Assembly (NCBI RefSeq): GCF_036711975.1
Contig: NC_091971.1
Location: 11,601,501 to 11,665,500, forward strand
Source of the DNA: Onthophagus taurus
Taxonomy: Eukaryota; Arthropoda; Insecta; Coleoptera; Scarabaeidae
Direction of reading: 5' to 3'
DNA: 64,000 bases
Positions within the stretch are counted from its first letter, which is position 1. Every line of letters begins with the position of its first letter. Of the stretch, positions 21,701 through 32,428 are shown piece by piece. The notes under the pieces were generated by a model that was not told the DNA's origin, ran no database searches, and worked only from the letters and a program-made list of their open reading frames with translations. The translations under genes were made by a program, and so were the position numbers.

Positions 21701-24700
21701 AAAATATACAACATAGTAATATCTTATGCAAATTAGCGCTACCTCCACTGCCACTAAAAATCTCTAAAAACGATAAAATGTAGCTTAGTTAAGTGATGTA
21801 TAACGCGATCCAATTATTCCCATAAGATATAAATAACTAATAATTTATTATTTTTTTTTAGTAATTGGAAATAAACTGGACGCCACTATGTTAAATGAAA
21901 TCTTAAACTGTTTATACAGACATTTTACAGTTGTTCATGAAGTTGAAAAGGTTTACAATTTACTTGTAAATCTATCTGTACTCTCCAGATTTAACATAAT
22001 CACGATGTTTTTATCAAAAAATGATAAAATATTGCTTCAAAATTTATTTAATTTTTTGAGACAACATGGAAAAAATATACCCAAAAACGTTTTAGGACGA
22101 TACAATCTATGTTAATAATCGAGTTGTAAATGTTTTATTTTAATAATAAATTTATTTCTTCTTACCTAACATCGCAAGATGTCCCACCATAATCTTTGTT
22201 ACATAAACACCTTCCATAGTTGATATCACAAATTCCGCGGCCCTCACCGCTGTGACAATCATCGGGACAAATTATTTGTTCGCAATTTGGACCAACACGA
22301 CCTTCGTCGCAAATGCATTGGCCATTCTTACATCTACGCGGATATTGACATTGACCGCAATGAATCACTTTATAGATTGCGTTAAAACCTTCCCCGAAAG
22401 TACCTTGTTTATAATGGACAGTTAAGTGACCTTAAATGATAAAAAATAATAATTTAATTTAATTATTGATATAAGAACTTTACCTGTTTTTGATTCTACA
22501 ATTGATGTTGGTAAAGCATCTTCACTACAATATGCAGCTGCTAATGCGTTTTGATTGCTCATATCTGTTAATTCCGCGAAACCGTCATAAACATAAACGG
22601 CATTTTCACCACAAGTTACATTTAAATCGCTTGCGTTTACCTGAAATAAATTAAATTTTAAATTTTGAGGTTATGTTTGAAATTTAATTTGTCAAATTTA
22701 AAAGTATTGCCAACATAAATAAAAATTAATACAAAAAAAAATTTTGCTTTTCAATTAACATTTAGCGTTATTAAACAAAAATTATAATAAATAAAATAAA
22801 TTATTAATTATAATTCACCAATACAGTCATAATATGAATATTTATGAAAATTTTTAAGGAAAGTTTTATGATTGCAACACATAACCTTAACCTAATTATT
22901 TTATTTATAATAAACTATGTAAATTACTTGTAATTGAATAATAGCAGATCCAAATTCAACTCTTGGATTAATAATCCATAAACATTCCCTTGGCGGTGGT
23001 TCTCTTGAAGTATTATACGATTTTCTCGAACTTATCCCTTGCCCTTCACTACTTTTTAACATCCCTCTAGCTTCACACTGATAATAACACTGCTTTCCAT
23101 ATCGCGGATCGCCATAATAATTGGCTTTGCACCGTTCGCAACGGTCCCCTTCGGTATTATCCTGACAAAAACACACTCCCGTTTGTATATCGCACTCCCC
23201 TTTTGAGATGTTTCCGTGTCCGTTACACTCGCATTTATGACAACCTTGGTCCGTGGTTGCATTCCCGTAACTTCCCGCTTTACAAAAATCGCAATGTTCA
23301 CCCTCAGTCCAATTTTGACAAGCCTCGCATATCCCGACTCCTTTCGGACAATAAGAATGATTGTTACACTCGCAGTTTATTGAACAATCAGGGCCCATCC
23401 ACCCAATTGAACATTTGCAGGTGTAATCTGGTTCGCCAGAACAAGAGCCATGAACGCACGTGTTGTAACAAGTTTTAACACAGCTTGTACGACCATCCCC
23501 TAAATACCCTCGTTTACAAATACAATCAAATGAACCATCTGTGTTGGTGCAAATAGCTTCTGGGTGGCAATCATGAAGTCCTAAATGGCATTCATCAACA
23601 TCTGGACATTGAGCATAAGCCCACCGAGCGTTGGTTATACCCAATTGAGTTGAACAATTTACAGTGGGTGTGTTAAAATCACCTTGGACACAAACCCCAT
23701 TTATTGGATTTGAAGAGTTATAACACCAACCACAACTTAATGAACTTAAACAATTTGTGCAATTTACGTGATGCGAACAGGATTTGCATTGATCTTGAAG
23801 TTTAGTGGTTTGTTGGAAATTGCTTTCTTGATTTGTAACAAGTGGAAATGCTTGATCTAACCATTCGCGACACATTCCGAATTGATACTCACTGGTATAA
23901 ACCGAAAAACTAAAACATTGTTGAGTTGCTTCACACCAAACGCAACGCCCTTTTTCTTGAAGACAACTCGAACAATCCGGGCGTTTATAACACGGTGTTG
24001 GACATAATTCGGGGTTAGTTGCCGCATCTTGAAACGATCCAATTCTAGCACATTTAGCTTCTTCAATCCACCATTCGCAAAATCCCGATCCGGTACAACT
24101 TTCGCACGAGATAAAATTCGAACAATTCGAACATTCGCTTGGTTGTAAGGTTAAATATCTCCAATCGTCTTCAATAACACAACTTTTCGTTTCATCTAAT
24201 TCCCTTGAAACGCATTGATTCGATAATTCGCACCAACCACAACTTGCATCTGTTAAGCAATGTTGACAATTAGTGTATTGAAGACAACTTCCGTTACTGT
24301 ACGGTTCTAAATATTCGAATCGAAAAAATTTGGGTTGATTTTCCTCGTTTTCTTTGTAATGTTGGAGATGCATCATTCCGACTTGTTGGTGGGAACTAAA
24401 TGAGCTTATAACGCGTTGAGCTAGGAAATCAATTGATACACGATCGGAAGAGACGTCTTCTGGCCAATTTTTTGGCATGCACACTTTTCGATATATTGAT
24501 GATATACTTGATACTAAATCGTCCCCGATTTTTAACGTTGCGTTACAAGATGCTACGCAAACTTTTAATTTTTCATCCCATTCGTTTGGTGGACGTAAAA
24601 AACCCAACATTCGACCCATCATTGAACCATCCACCGTTTTTAAAAGATGACCAGATGGGCTGCTTAAATCTGCCTAAAAAAATTTATTAAAATTAATTTA

Positions 24701-27700
24701 TTATTAAATTTATTGAATAAAAGATCTTAATTTAAAAATCTAATATTTTCCTTTGTGTAAACTGGTGACGTAAATGAATAAATTTCTATTTACACGTAAA
24801 TTGTTGTTCAAACGTAGAGTTGCGAATTATTTAAAGTATTTTAAAAAAATATTGGATGCTTTAAAAATTTTATGGTTGTTTCCTTTAATTGTTGTTATCC
24901 TTTAATACGCTGACATTATCAGCTTTAATTAATTTACTAATAATTACGTAATCACTATTTCTACATGGGAAATTATTTTTTTAGTTCTAGTTGAGTTATT
25001 TTTGTAATGATAAATAATTAAAGCGTCGTTTGCGCGCAATTAAAACGTCTCACTATATTTTTTCTAAGAATTATGTGCATAATTAAAATTCCATAATAAA
25101 AAATTGACATTAAACAGGATTTTCTTTCCTACAATGAAAATAGATAGTATTTATTTGTTTATGCCTTACTTAAAATGCAATATATTTCCATGAAAATATA
25201 TTTCCAAGGCGTACCTACTTACTTTGTCCAACATGAAACGTAACATATCTGAATGTACCTAGTTCTAGATCTAATGTTAGTTCTAGTGGCAGTGGTAGAT
25301 AGCAATAATTAACATAAGATATCACTATGTTGCATATTTGTATTGAACTAAAACTAGAACTAACACTAGACCTAGAACTAGAAAGTATCGGGTTTAGCCC
25401 GAATGGTAGTTATATGAAATTCCTGATATAGTAGACACCACGAGAGGTGGCAGTAAATCATCGTTTTTCGCTGAACCCAAATGATTCTATTTCTTGGTCT
25501 AGCGCTGCATAACAATTAAAACTAGAACTAACACTAAACGGGTTTAGCCGTGCGTCTGAAGATGCACGCCTAGAGCCAAATGTTTCTAGTTCCAGGTCTA
25601 GTGTTAATTGTAGTTTTATACCAGCACTATTACAATGTAGAACGAACACTATACCTAGAACTAGAATCATTTGGGTTTAGCCGCACGTCTCTAAAGACGG
25701 CTAAACCCGAATGATTCTAGTTCTAGGTATAGTGTTAGTTCTAGTTTTACACTTGCACTGCCACTAGAAGTAACATTAGAACTAGAAAAATTTGGGTTAG
25801 GCGTCTTGAGAGAGGTGCGGCTAAAAGAGACGGAAACTCGGAGTTATCATAAGGACGTCACCTTTTCTAAGCAAAACTTTTCCTTTGCAAAACTACCCAA
25901 TGCCTGTACTATTAAGCTATGTTGCATTTTATGTGGGACAGTGTAAGTGCATAGTTTCGTAATTACGATTACTGTATTCATATATTGTGAGTTGTATGAA
26001 ATTCCTGATATAGTAGAAACCACGAGAGGTGGCACAAATGCCATACGTAGCAAATTAAAATTCACAAACCACATACAATTCAAATAGCCACGTCGAAAAA
26101 GTACGTCTGTTCTTCTAACGGATGTACCTACCGTAATCCTAACCTCAAATCGAAACTCTTGTGAGCGTTAAACCACTGTTTAAATACATAGACCTCACTT
26201 ATGACTTGTAAACAACCTTTAAAACTATTTATTACATAAATTAATAATTACATAAACTTTAACCTAAACTTAACGTTAACCTCAACTATCTTTGACAATG
26301 TTTGACATATAACCAAACATTTAAATGTACAGTATTGGAAAAAAGTAGAGCAACTTTTAATTTTTGTAAATTAAATTTGAAATTAATGTTTTTCCTTAGG
26401 ATTTACACTACTATGGATTTACAAACTTGGGTTGGAAAAAATAAAACAACTTTGCTAAGAAATACAAACATATGGCAAATAAGAACGAGTTTTTGATAAG
26501 ATACATTCTATAAGACCAGCCTTAAACATGCCTTGTGGTGTAGCTGGTTGTAAAACTGTGAAACAAATGGTTATTAATGATTTTGAAAACCATATTAAAC
26601 AATGTGATATCGCTTGCAAATTCGCTTTACACAAATGTAGACTTGAAGAAAAAGTCTGAACGTCTCAGAAAAACCAATGGATGCCTTGATAGAATAGTTG
26701 TAAAAACAGCTAAAAAATATCCATTTTATTCTTCAGCCAAAATTTTGGTGACGAATTGTTCGCTGCTCTTCAAAATGAATGGTCTAAAATATCGAAAGAA
26801 ACCATTGACAGCTTAATACACTCAATGTCACGAAGGTGTCACGATGTCATTAATAATAAAGGAGATTGTATTAGGTACTAAAAAATATTTGCTTTTTATT
26901 CAATTTAACTGTTATTTATCTATAAATTGTTAAGTTGTTCTACTTTTTTCCAACTCAACTTTTGCAATTCTGCTTAATTTCTATAAAAATAGGGCTATCT
27001 TTGTCAAATTTCGGCTAAACAATTACTACATAATACACATTGCCATAGTAATGGACAACCTGAGAAAAAACATAAATTTAAAATTTAATATAGAAAACTT
27101 TACTTTTTTCCAATACTGTATGTGATGAAATAATCTAAGTAGTACGTCCATATCTTGATTCACACCATTTTTAAGCGATGATTTACTGCCAGCTCTCGTG
27201 GTTTCTACTATAAAATAACTTATACTTACTGTTGTAGCGTTTATGATATCAACAATATCCGGTTGAGAAAAATTAACAGGATGATAATATTTAATAAAAG
27301 TTAATCCAGGTCGTTCATCCAACTTATTACACTCTTCAGGTTTAACAACTTCCGTTCCTTTAGTTCCCCACCATCCCGGTCGATCTTCCCTCAATCCACA
27401 AACTCCATAATCATCCTTATGGTGACAACGAGCATTTTGTACACACCAAGTACACTCGGCCAATCCAAGTTTGTAAGCTGCGGAAACTAAATGTTTCGCA
27501 TTTTGATATAAAAGTCCATGAATTAAGCAGGACCGGCAATCAAGAAGGGCCGGGCAAACTCCCAAACACCGCGTTGTTAACAAATTTGTCGTGCAATTCG
27601 CTCCAACTGTTCTTCCGTAACAAGAAGCATCCGCAAGGCACCACCCACATTCCGGATCTTTGATACATTCCGCGTTATTTTTGTGTCTCCCACAAATCGT

Positions 27701-29584
27701 GTCGGGATCGTAAAATTCGTTTGTTCGTGTTGAAATCATTGGAGGGACTGTATACGCTAAAAGATCACCGTTGATATTTCCGTGATAACCCCCGATTAAA
27801 AGTAAAGTGTTTCCGTTTCGGACGCTCGAAGCGTGAGCGAAAACGCCTTGTTGTTTTGGATATTTTGAGTCTTTAGCTTTCCCCAAAATTTCAGGATTAA
27901 CCCAAATGTGACACCCTAAGTGGTACAAATACATAAGATTATCGTAACAAATTTCTTCTTTGTTATGTCGATGTGAGTAACCTCCAAAAACCACAAGATA
28001 ATTCCCCATTATATTTGCAGTGTGAAAAGCGCGTTCTCTCGGTACAAAAGATTCGCGTAAATATTCTCGGGCGTAGTGGATTTCGGTCCATTGGCGATGA
28101 TTTAATTGAAACGAGTACATCCTGTCGGATAATTTTGAAAATCGCGCGATTCCAGCTACGATTCCGCCGTAAACTAATAAGGAATTTGTTGCCGCGTGAT
28201 AAACCGTGGTGTGGGCAACAATCCTAACGTCCAATTCTTTACCACCACGATATTTAACTTCTTGCCATTCTTCGCTACGATCGGGTAATAAAGATATTGA
28301 GAATAATTTCGATGAGAATTCACCACTGGCGGTTCCTCCTCCAAATAAATAAATCGTGTCACCCGCTCTAGTTAGAGTATGTCGCGTTAATGGAGGGGGT
28401 CGGATGTCGGAAAGTTGAGCTCGTAACTCCCAATGTTTCGTAAAAACATTAAATAGCCATAAATCATTTGCTAAACTACCGTTATGTAATTTCCCGCCGA
28501 AGATTAAAAAACCTTCATCGACTTCGCACGCGGCATGTCCGTATCTTGCAGCGGGTTTTTGCCCTCGCGGATGTTGACTATGTCTTTGAGTGCGACGATT
28601 TCCTAAATTTTCATTTAAACTATATATGTAGTTACTGAAGAAGGACGATTTTTGTTTATTTATTCCCCAATCTTTTAACCACGGTTCATTCGCTATTTCA
28701 AGTAGCTGGCGTATTGTCCCAAGTACTATGGGTTTATATAATTTCCTATCAGGTAATTCTTTACCTAATTCATCTGTCCAAGAGGAATTTTTAAAACTGT
28801 ACACTTCTAAGCTGCTTATAACTTCGTTTAAGTTATATCCTCCAAAAACATACAAAGAATCAGTTGCTTGAACATAAACTGCGCTGTGTGCTGCTCGCTG
28901 AGATAACCCATTTTCTGAATAACTCAGCCAATGCCACTTATTTCCGTCATCGTCGTATTCGAATAGACTACAACTTTGCCCGGAATAATGTGGCGAACAT
29001 TTACAAAATCCGTCCAAACATATCCCCTTTCCTTCTTTTTGACCACAATCATCTGGGCATAACTTTTTTGAGCAATCAAATCCGCCGAAATTACTACCAC
29101 AAACGCAATGATTCGTATAGTTATTACAAAAACCGTTATTTGTACAATTATTAGGACAATCTGTGATTGAATATTCAGCTCGAAATCCGTCCAATACATA
29201 ATTAGTGTCGCTGTATAACAAAATTAACATATACCCAGATTTCGCGATGACTTTTTGTGGCTCAGTTTTGCCGCTAAAGCTGCCCAACAACGGCGATTTA
29301 AACGAATCCCCATCGTAAACAAATACATAATCATAAGAACATTCAGTTCCCATACTACGAAAACTTAACGTGATGAACTTACTACTTCCATTTGCTTTGA
29401 TTAGCCACTCACAATGACTATCCTGTGTGTAGTTAAAACCAACAGGCCCGTCCGTAATTACGCCCCACGTATCCGTGAACACCCGTCTCGATTTATCGCA
29501 GGGTTGCAAATCAACCGCCGCATAACCGACCAAAATGAACAGACACACCAAAATTCCGCTCAAAGAGATGCTTATTATACGCAT
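9722..29584 (-). CDS. Megf8: MEGF8, giant CUB/EGF/kelch/PSI membrane protein
   Basis: Single-pass receptor-like protein; in vertebrates it acts in left-right patterning and, with MOSMO and MGRN1, lowers Smoothened levels to damp Hedgehog signalling. Nine coding exons: 27230-29584, 22928-24673, 22484-22640, 22166-22430, 16358-18375, 16141-16298, 10395-11282, 9972-10332 and 9722-9891; phases agree throughout, giving about 2705 aa (human 2778-2845). Order: signal peptide (1-24), CUB1 (about 29-141), EGFs, kelch propeller 1 (about 215-600), PSI repeats, calcium-type EGF ([13 protein letters not shown]), laminin EGFs, CUB2 (about 1335-1450), EGFs, kelch propeller 2 (about 1525-1850), PSI/EGF, laminin EGFs, transmembrane helix (about 2569-2592) and a 113-residue tail. 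The tail contains [12 protein letters not shown], close to the MASRPFA motif that binds MGRN1, and ends in a conserved [17 protein letters not shown] block on the last exon. Two propellers and two CUBs exclude attractin. Introns hold Spag1 and many transposons. Confidence 0.93.
11491..11898 (-). mobile_element. MITE family A, copy 2
   Basis: About 408 bp with the same terminal inverted repeats (CTCTGTTTTTAAACCAGGAG) and TATA borders as the copy at 245-649, inverted relative to it. It sits in the Megf8 intron between the exons at 11282 and 16141. Confidence 0.85.
11990..12546 (+). repeat. 122-bp tandem array
   Basis: The motif GGTAAGG recurs at 12002, 12124, 12246, 12368 and 12490, exactly 122 bp apart. 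Each unit contains smaller echoes (TTATAGCGTGAAG twice). The array is cut at 12546 by MITE copy 3. The same unit appears inverted at 1-150. Intronic in Megf8. Confidence 0.88.
12547..12962 (-). mobile_element. MITE family A, copy 3
   Basis: About 416 bp with the same inverted termini and TATA borders as copies 1 and 2; small indels distinguish it. It truncates the 122-bp array and so inserted after the array formed. Confidence 0.85.
13097..13665. mobile_element. MITE family B copy, split by a nested element
   Basis: Begins with TTTGTCCACGACTACCTTAT and continues after 13327 with the same internal sequence as the Alg9-intron copy in reverse (CCTTATGAATGAG, then GGTAGTCA, AATCAACTTGACAG). The two halves are separated by the 205-bp element at 13122-13326. 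The far end runs into foldback sequence near 13665. Confidence 0.7.
13122..13326. mobile_element. Nested TA-flanked MITE
   Basis: About 205 bp with imperfect inverted ends (CAGGCTATTTCAA and TTGAATCAACCTG), flanked by TA on each side, inserted in the family B copy. The TA duplication points to the Tc1/mariner superfamily. Confidence 0.7.
13700..13912. repeat. Foldback repeat with CTAGTTCTAG satellite
   Basis: A near-perfect hairpin: CATTCGGGTTTAGCCG (13747-13762) pairs with CGGCTAAACCCGAATG (13777-13792), and pairing extends outward through CTAGAACTAG to arms of about 38 bp. The loop CACATCTCTCAAGA is almost unchanged in other copies. A second, damaged copy follows at 13860-13912. Relatives occur at about 160-240, 11900-11990, 25255-25810 and 51010-51130. 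Confidence 0.75.
14130..14260. repeat. Palindrome-rich satellite-like segment
   Basis: Contains GCACGACGAGGTCGTAGACC, the palindrome GTAATGAACTTCATTAC, and short self-complementary arms CACGAC/GTCGTG. It lies between two family B MITE fragments in the Megf8 intron. I recall similar motifs in other invertebrate genomes but cannot name a family. Confidence 0.45.
14290..14662. mobile_element. MITE family B, partial copy
   Basis: Shares with the 747-1155 copy the segments TAATCAACTTGACAG, ATTATTTGAAACGTC and the end TATGGACAAAG. A shorter related fragment lies at about 13905-14105. Intronic in Megf8. Confidence 0.65.
14896..15649. mobile_element. TA-flanked element with CAGGGTGA termini
   Basis: About 754 bp starting CAGGGTGAGTCAGAA and ending TTCTGATTCACCCTG, with TA on both sides. 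No transposase is visible, so it is non-autonomous. Inside, at about 15380-15505, a GTAAAAATACGTGA-centred segment is repeated three times at 50-60 bp spacing. Confidence 0.75.
15650..16140. other. Megf8 intron remainder
   Basis: No gene seen. A foldback-family fragment (AACCCGAATGTTTCCAGTTC) lies at about 15975. The splice donor of the Megf8 exon at 16141-16298 is at 16139-16140. Confidence 0.4.
18553..22115 (+). CDS. Spag1: SPAG1-like R2SP co-chaperone, nested in Megf8
   Basis: SPAG1 is a cytosolic TPR co-chaperone that brings HSP90/HSP70 clients to RUVBL1/2-PIH complexes and is needed to pre-assemble axonemal dynein arms. Two exons, 18553-20608 and 21862-22115, joined across a phase-1 GT-AG intron (769 aa). 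The ATG at 18553 gives [10 protein letters not shown]. Residues about 25-110 hold the family N-terminus ([16 protein letters not shown], then [12 protein letters not shown]). A single TPR block spans about 217-333. Residues 340-640 are a long Lys/Glu/Asn-rich low-complexity stretch with KKNDEKK-type repeats. The C-terminal RPAP3_C-like domain (about 650-769) straddles the intron: [15 protein letters not shown], then [12 protein letters not shown] and [15 protein letters not shown]. Vertebrate SPAG1 has three TPR blocks; this has one. The whole gene lies inside a Megf8 intron on the opposite strand. Confidence 0.88.
20609..21861 (+). other. Spag1 intron
   Basis: 1253 bp with GT at 20609 and an AG after a T-run at 21861. 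No coding frame. It includes a scrap of foldback sequence near 21655-21715 and a segment GGCCCTTGGCCATCTTCAG at about 21155. The rest is unassigned AT-rich DNA. Confidence 0.5.
24674..27229 (-). other. Megf8 intron rich in foldback repeats
   Basis: 2.6 kb between phase-0 exons. 25255-25810 is a cluster of CTAGTTCTAG-type repeats with several GGGTTTAGCCG hairpin arms. A short repeat containing CACCACGAGAGGTGGC occurs at about 25409-25460 and 25988-26035, and a related one abuts the splice donor at 27186-27225. A Tc1-like element fills 26330-27118. No host gene seen. Confidence 0.6.
26330..27118 (+). mobile_element. Tc1-like transposon remnant
   Basis: 789 bp flanked by TA dinucleotides. Termini are long inverted repeats beginning CAGTATTGGAAAAAAGTA; the outer 70 bp of each end align, including the inner ATGTTTTTCCTTAGG / ATGTTTTTTCTCAGG. 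At about 26750-26870 the + strand encodes [18 protein letters not shown] and [12 protein letters not shown], the C-terminus of a Tc1 transposase. The rest of the transposase is deleted or scrambled. It is an inactive internally deleted copy in a Megf8 intron. Confidence 0.82.
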
Positions 29585-30241
29585 ATTGCTAGTTTGAGCA
29601 AATGTTGTTTTATTGCATACTGAGGATTTTTATCCTCATCGTCCAGTTTTGGTGTCATTCACTCCGGTTTAAATTAAAAACTTTCTCAGATCACACACTA
29701 TCCTTTCCTTATGAACATCACTAATAGATTTTTGTAAATAACGAATAAACCAACTTTCATGACACCACTGACATCGGATTGACATTTAGCTTTTGACGTT
29801 TCGATTTTAAAATGAAACTCTTACTGTCTAAAAAAAAAAACACCTAATACTATCTCAACATAAAAGAGATGGGTTAATCAATTTTTGCGAATAAGATAAG
29901 GACGAAGAGATGTTGCAGTCAAAATATGTGGAAGATATTTTAGATAACTGTATTTTCGCCTTACCAAACAACTTAACTAAAAATGAAAAAATATGCCAAT
30001 ATCATAAAAATTTTATAATTCAAAAAAAGATTTATTTGTTTTATTTCAATCGATGAATTATTGCTATTTTTGATTAAAAATACGTAAATAAAGTATAAAA
30101 TAAATATTAGAAATTGTTTACTTTAGCACAAATATACGAGTTTTAGAAAAAATGAAATAATTCTAGAAAATAAATAACTGTCAAAATTGCGTCAAAAAAG
30201 ACTCGTAAAATAATCTTCGTTTTATTCTTCAACTAAAAATC
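29585..30241. promoter_or_regulatory. Divergent promoter region, Megf8 / Cdc37
   Basis: 657 bp between the two start codons. No TATA box stands out at a proper distance. AT-rich with a poly-A run near 29830. Both genes are broadly expressed in known animals, which suits a TATA-less shared promoter; this is inference. Confidence 0.5.
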
Positions 30242-31414
30242 ATGGTAGATTATAGCAAGTGGGCAAATATAGAGGTTTTTATATGAAATACGCGTAACAT
30301 TCTCACTTAACCTTATTTTTGTAGATTTCAGACGACGAAGATGACACTCACCCGAACATTGACACCCCATCCCTCTTCAGATGGAGACACCAAGCGAGGG
30401 TTCAACGTATGGAAGAGCACAAACAGGAAGTGGAACAATTCGAAAAGCGTAAAGCGGAGCACGAGAAAAAGCTGGCGGAAGCAAGAAGTAAATTGGCTAA
30501 GGCGGAAGGTGCGAATTTGAGTGAATTAGATAAAGTAATAAAAGAATTGGAAAAAGAGGGTGAAAGTATAAAGAAAACGAGTGATGAATTAAAGAAAAAG
30601 GAGAAAAAACAACCTTGGAATGTTGATACGATTAGTAAACCAGGTTTTGCTAAAACTATAATTAATAAACCAGCCCCAAGACCAAAAGATGACAATTTAT
30701 CTGAAGAAGAAAGAGAAGCTCGAATGAAAAACTTCATTAAAAATCACGAATCAGAATTAAAGAAATTTGGAATGTTGCAAAAATACGAAGATTCTCGAGC
30801 TTACTTAAAAGCTCACGATTATTTAGTTTGCGAGGATACGGCTAATTATTTAGTGATATGGTGTATTAATTTGGAAATGGAAGAGAAACACAGTCTTATG
30901 GAGCATGTTGCACATCAAACAATTTGTATGCAATACATTCTGGAATTATCAAAACAACTCGATTATGATCCAAGGCAATGTTTAGATGCTTTTTTTACCA
31001 AAATACAAGTTGTTGAACCTGAATATCAAGCCTCCTTTAATGATGAATTGAAACAATTTAAGGAAAGGATTCGTAAACGTGCAGCTGAAAAGCTTGAAGA
31101 AGCTATAAAGGTAAATATGTTGTGATTTAGGATTTAATAATAACTATTTGTTTTAGGAAGCTGAAGAAGAAGAACGTAAACAAAGATTAGGTCCAGGCGG
31201 TTTGGATCCACAAGAAGTATTTGAGAGTTTACCACCGGAGCTTCAAAAATGTTTTGAATCTCAAGATATTGGGTTACTACAAGAAACAATTACTAAAATG
31301 GATGAAGAATCGGCTAGATATCACATGAAAAGATGTGTTGATAGTGGATTATGGTTGCCGGAAGCTAATAAAGATGATAATAAAGAAATTAAAAGTGATG
31401 AGAAAAAAGATTAA
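30242..31414 (+). CDS. Cdc37: Cdc37 HSP90 co-chaperone
   Basis: Kinase-specific co-chaperone that loads client kinases onto HSP90. Three exons: 30242-30274, 30325-31110 and 31157-31414 (358 aa; human 378). The start MVDYSKWANIEISDDEDD preserves Ser13 in an acidic CK2 context; CK2 phosphorylation of that serine is required for kinase-client binding. Then HPNIDTPSLFRWRHQARVQRM and a coiled coil (about residues 35-120), the middle domain with TANYLVIWCINLEMEEKHSL and HVAHQTICMQYILELSK, and a C-terminal helical part (GGLDPQEVFESLPPELQKCF). AATAAA lies at 31434. Start and splice sites are unambiguous. Confidence 0.96.
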
Positions 31415-31587
31415 TAACAACATAATGGGTTAAAATAAAAACATCTTTGTCTAGTTATAAAATAGTTTTTAGAAAGCTTATTCATTTTTCTTCTTTCAAT
31501 TTAATCTTTGTATTCAATTTAAGTTTTAAGTTACAATAAATGCATTTATTTAAAAAAAAAATTGAGATGCTTCTTTAAGGTATTGTT

Positions 31588-32428
31588 TTAGTTATCTTTA
31601 CGATCATTTAAAAGAGAATTGTGCAGTTTTGTTACTTCTGTATCAACCAGATCTTGTACTATACTGCCATTTACATCAATGTAATTTGCTACACTTTTTT
31701 GTATGCAAGCTTCTCTTCTTTTCCCATTTTTTCCATCGATAAATGCCAAAGATAGATTATATTTATCATCATATCTAGAAAAAATTTAAAGTTAAATTCG
31801 TTTCTTTTAAACTAGAACTAGAAGCATTTAGCCATTTTCTATCATTGTTTTTAACTTACTTTTTAAGTACTGAACTGACTTCCCATACATTATCTTTTGA
31901 ACCAGTTTTTTGTATAGCAACAGCAAAAATGCCCTTTTCCTTATAAGTAGTGTAAAGAGTAAGGATCCCCATCATTACAAAATAAGTGGTAACACAAAAT
32001 ATAAGAATAGGCCTAAAAATGAAATGATTAATAGGAAAATGCTATAGAAATTTGAAAAGTACCTTGATTGTGGAAATGGGTATAAATGATCCCATAACAA
32101 AGCGAACATTGCCACACCAACAGCAATTCCGCAAATAAATAATCTCCCATCCATGAGGGAATGATTTTCTTTGTACTTAAAATTAGTAATAAGCACCTAT
32201 AACAAATTGATGTTAAAATTTTTATGGTTTAAGTATAAAATGCAATTTAAACCTCTCTAACAGCATCATCTAAAGCATTCTTTACCGCAGATCCATCCCA
32301 TTTGTTGATTTTTACCTATGGAGACATGGAAAATATTTTTAGGTTATATCTCATATCGTTTCATCAACCAAATACTTCATATATATGATTATTACCTTTG
32401 CGGCTTCCGGTTTTTCTTTAGGGGCCAT
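31588..32428 (-). CDS. SPCS2: Signal peptidase complex subunit 2 (SPCS2/SPC25)
   Basis: Non-catalytic subunit of the ER signal peptidase, thought to link it to the Sec61 translocon. Five short exons on the minus strand: 32396-32428, 32253-32315, 32063-32196, 31860-32012 and 31588-31774 (189 aa). The start [19 protein letters not shown] is followed by [15 protein letters not shown], then two membrane segments in the middle third ([20 protein letters not shown] and [20 protein letters not shown]), and a cytosolic domain with [20 protein letters not shown]. Length and two-helix topology match the family. It shares a promoter region with the F-box gene at 32938 and converges on Cdc37. Confidence 0.93.

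Noticed and set aside
9722-29584. Attractin (ATRN) as the identity of the CUB/kelch/PSI gene
   Set aside because: Two CUB domains, two kelch propellers, a calcium-type EGF and about 2700 residues match MEGF8; attractin is about half this size with one propeller and a C-type lectin domain.
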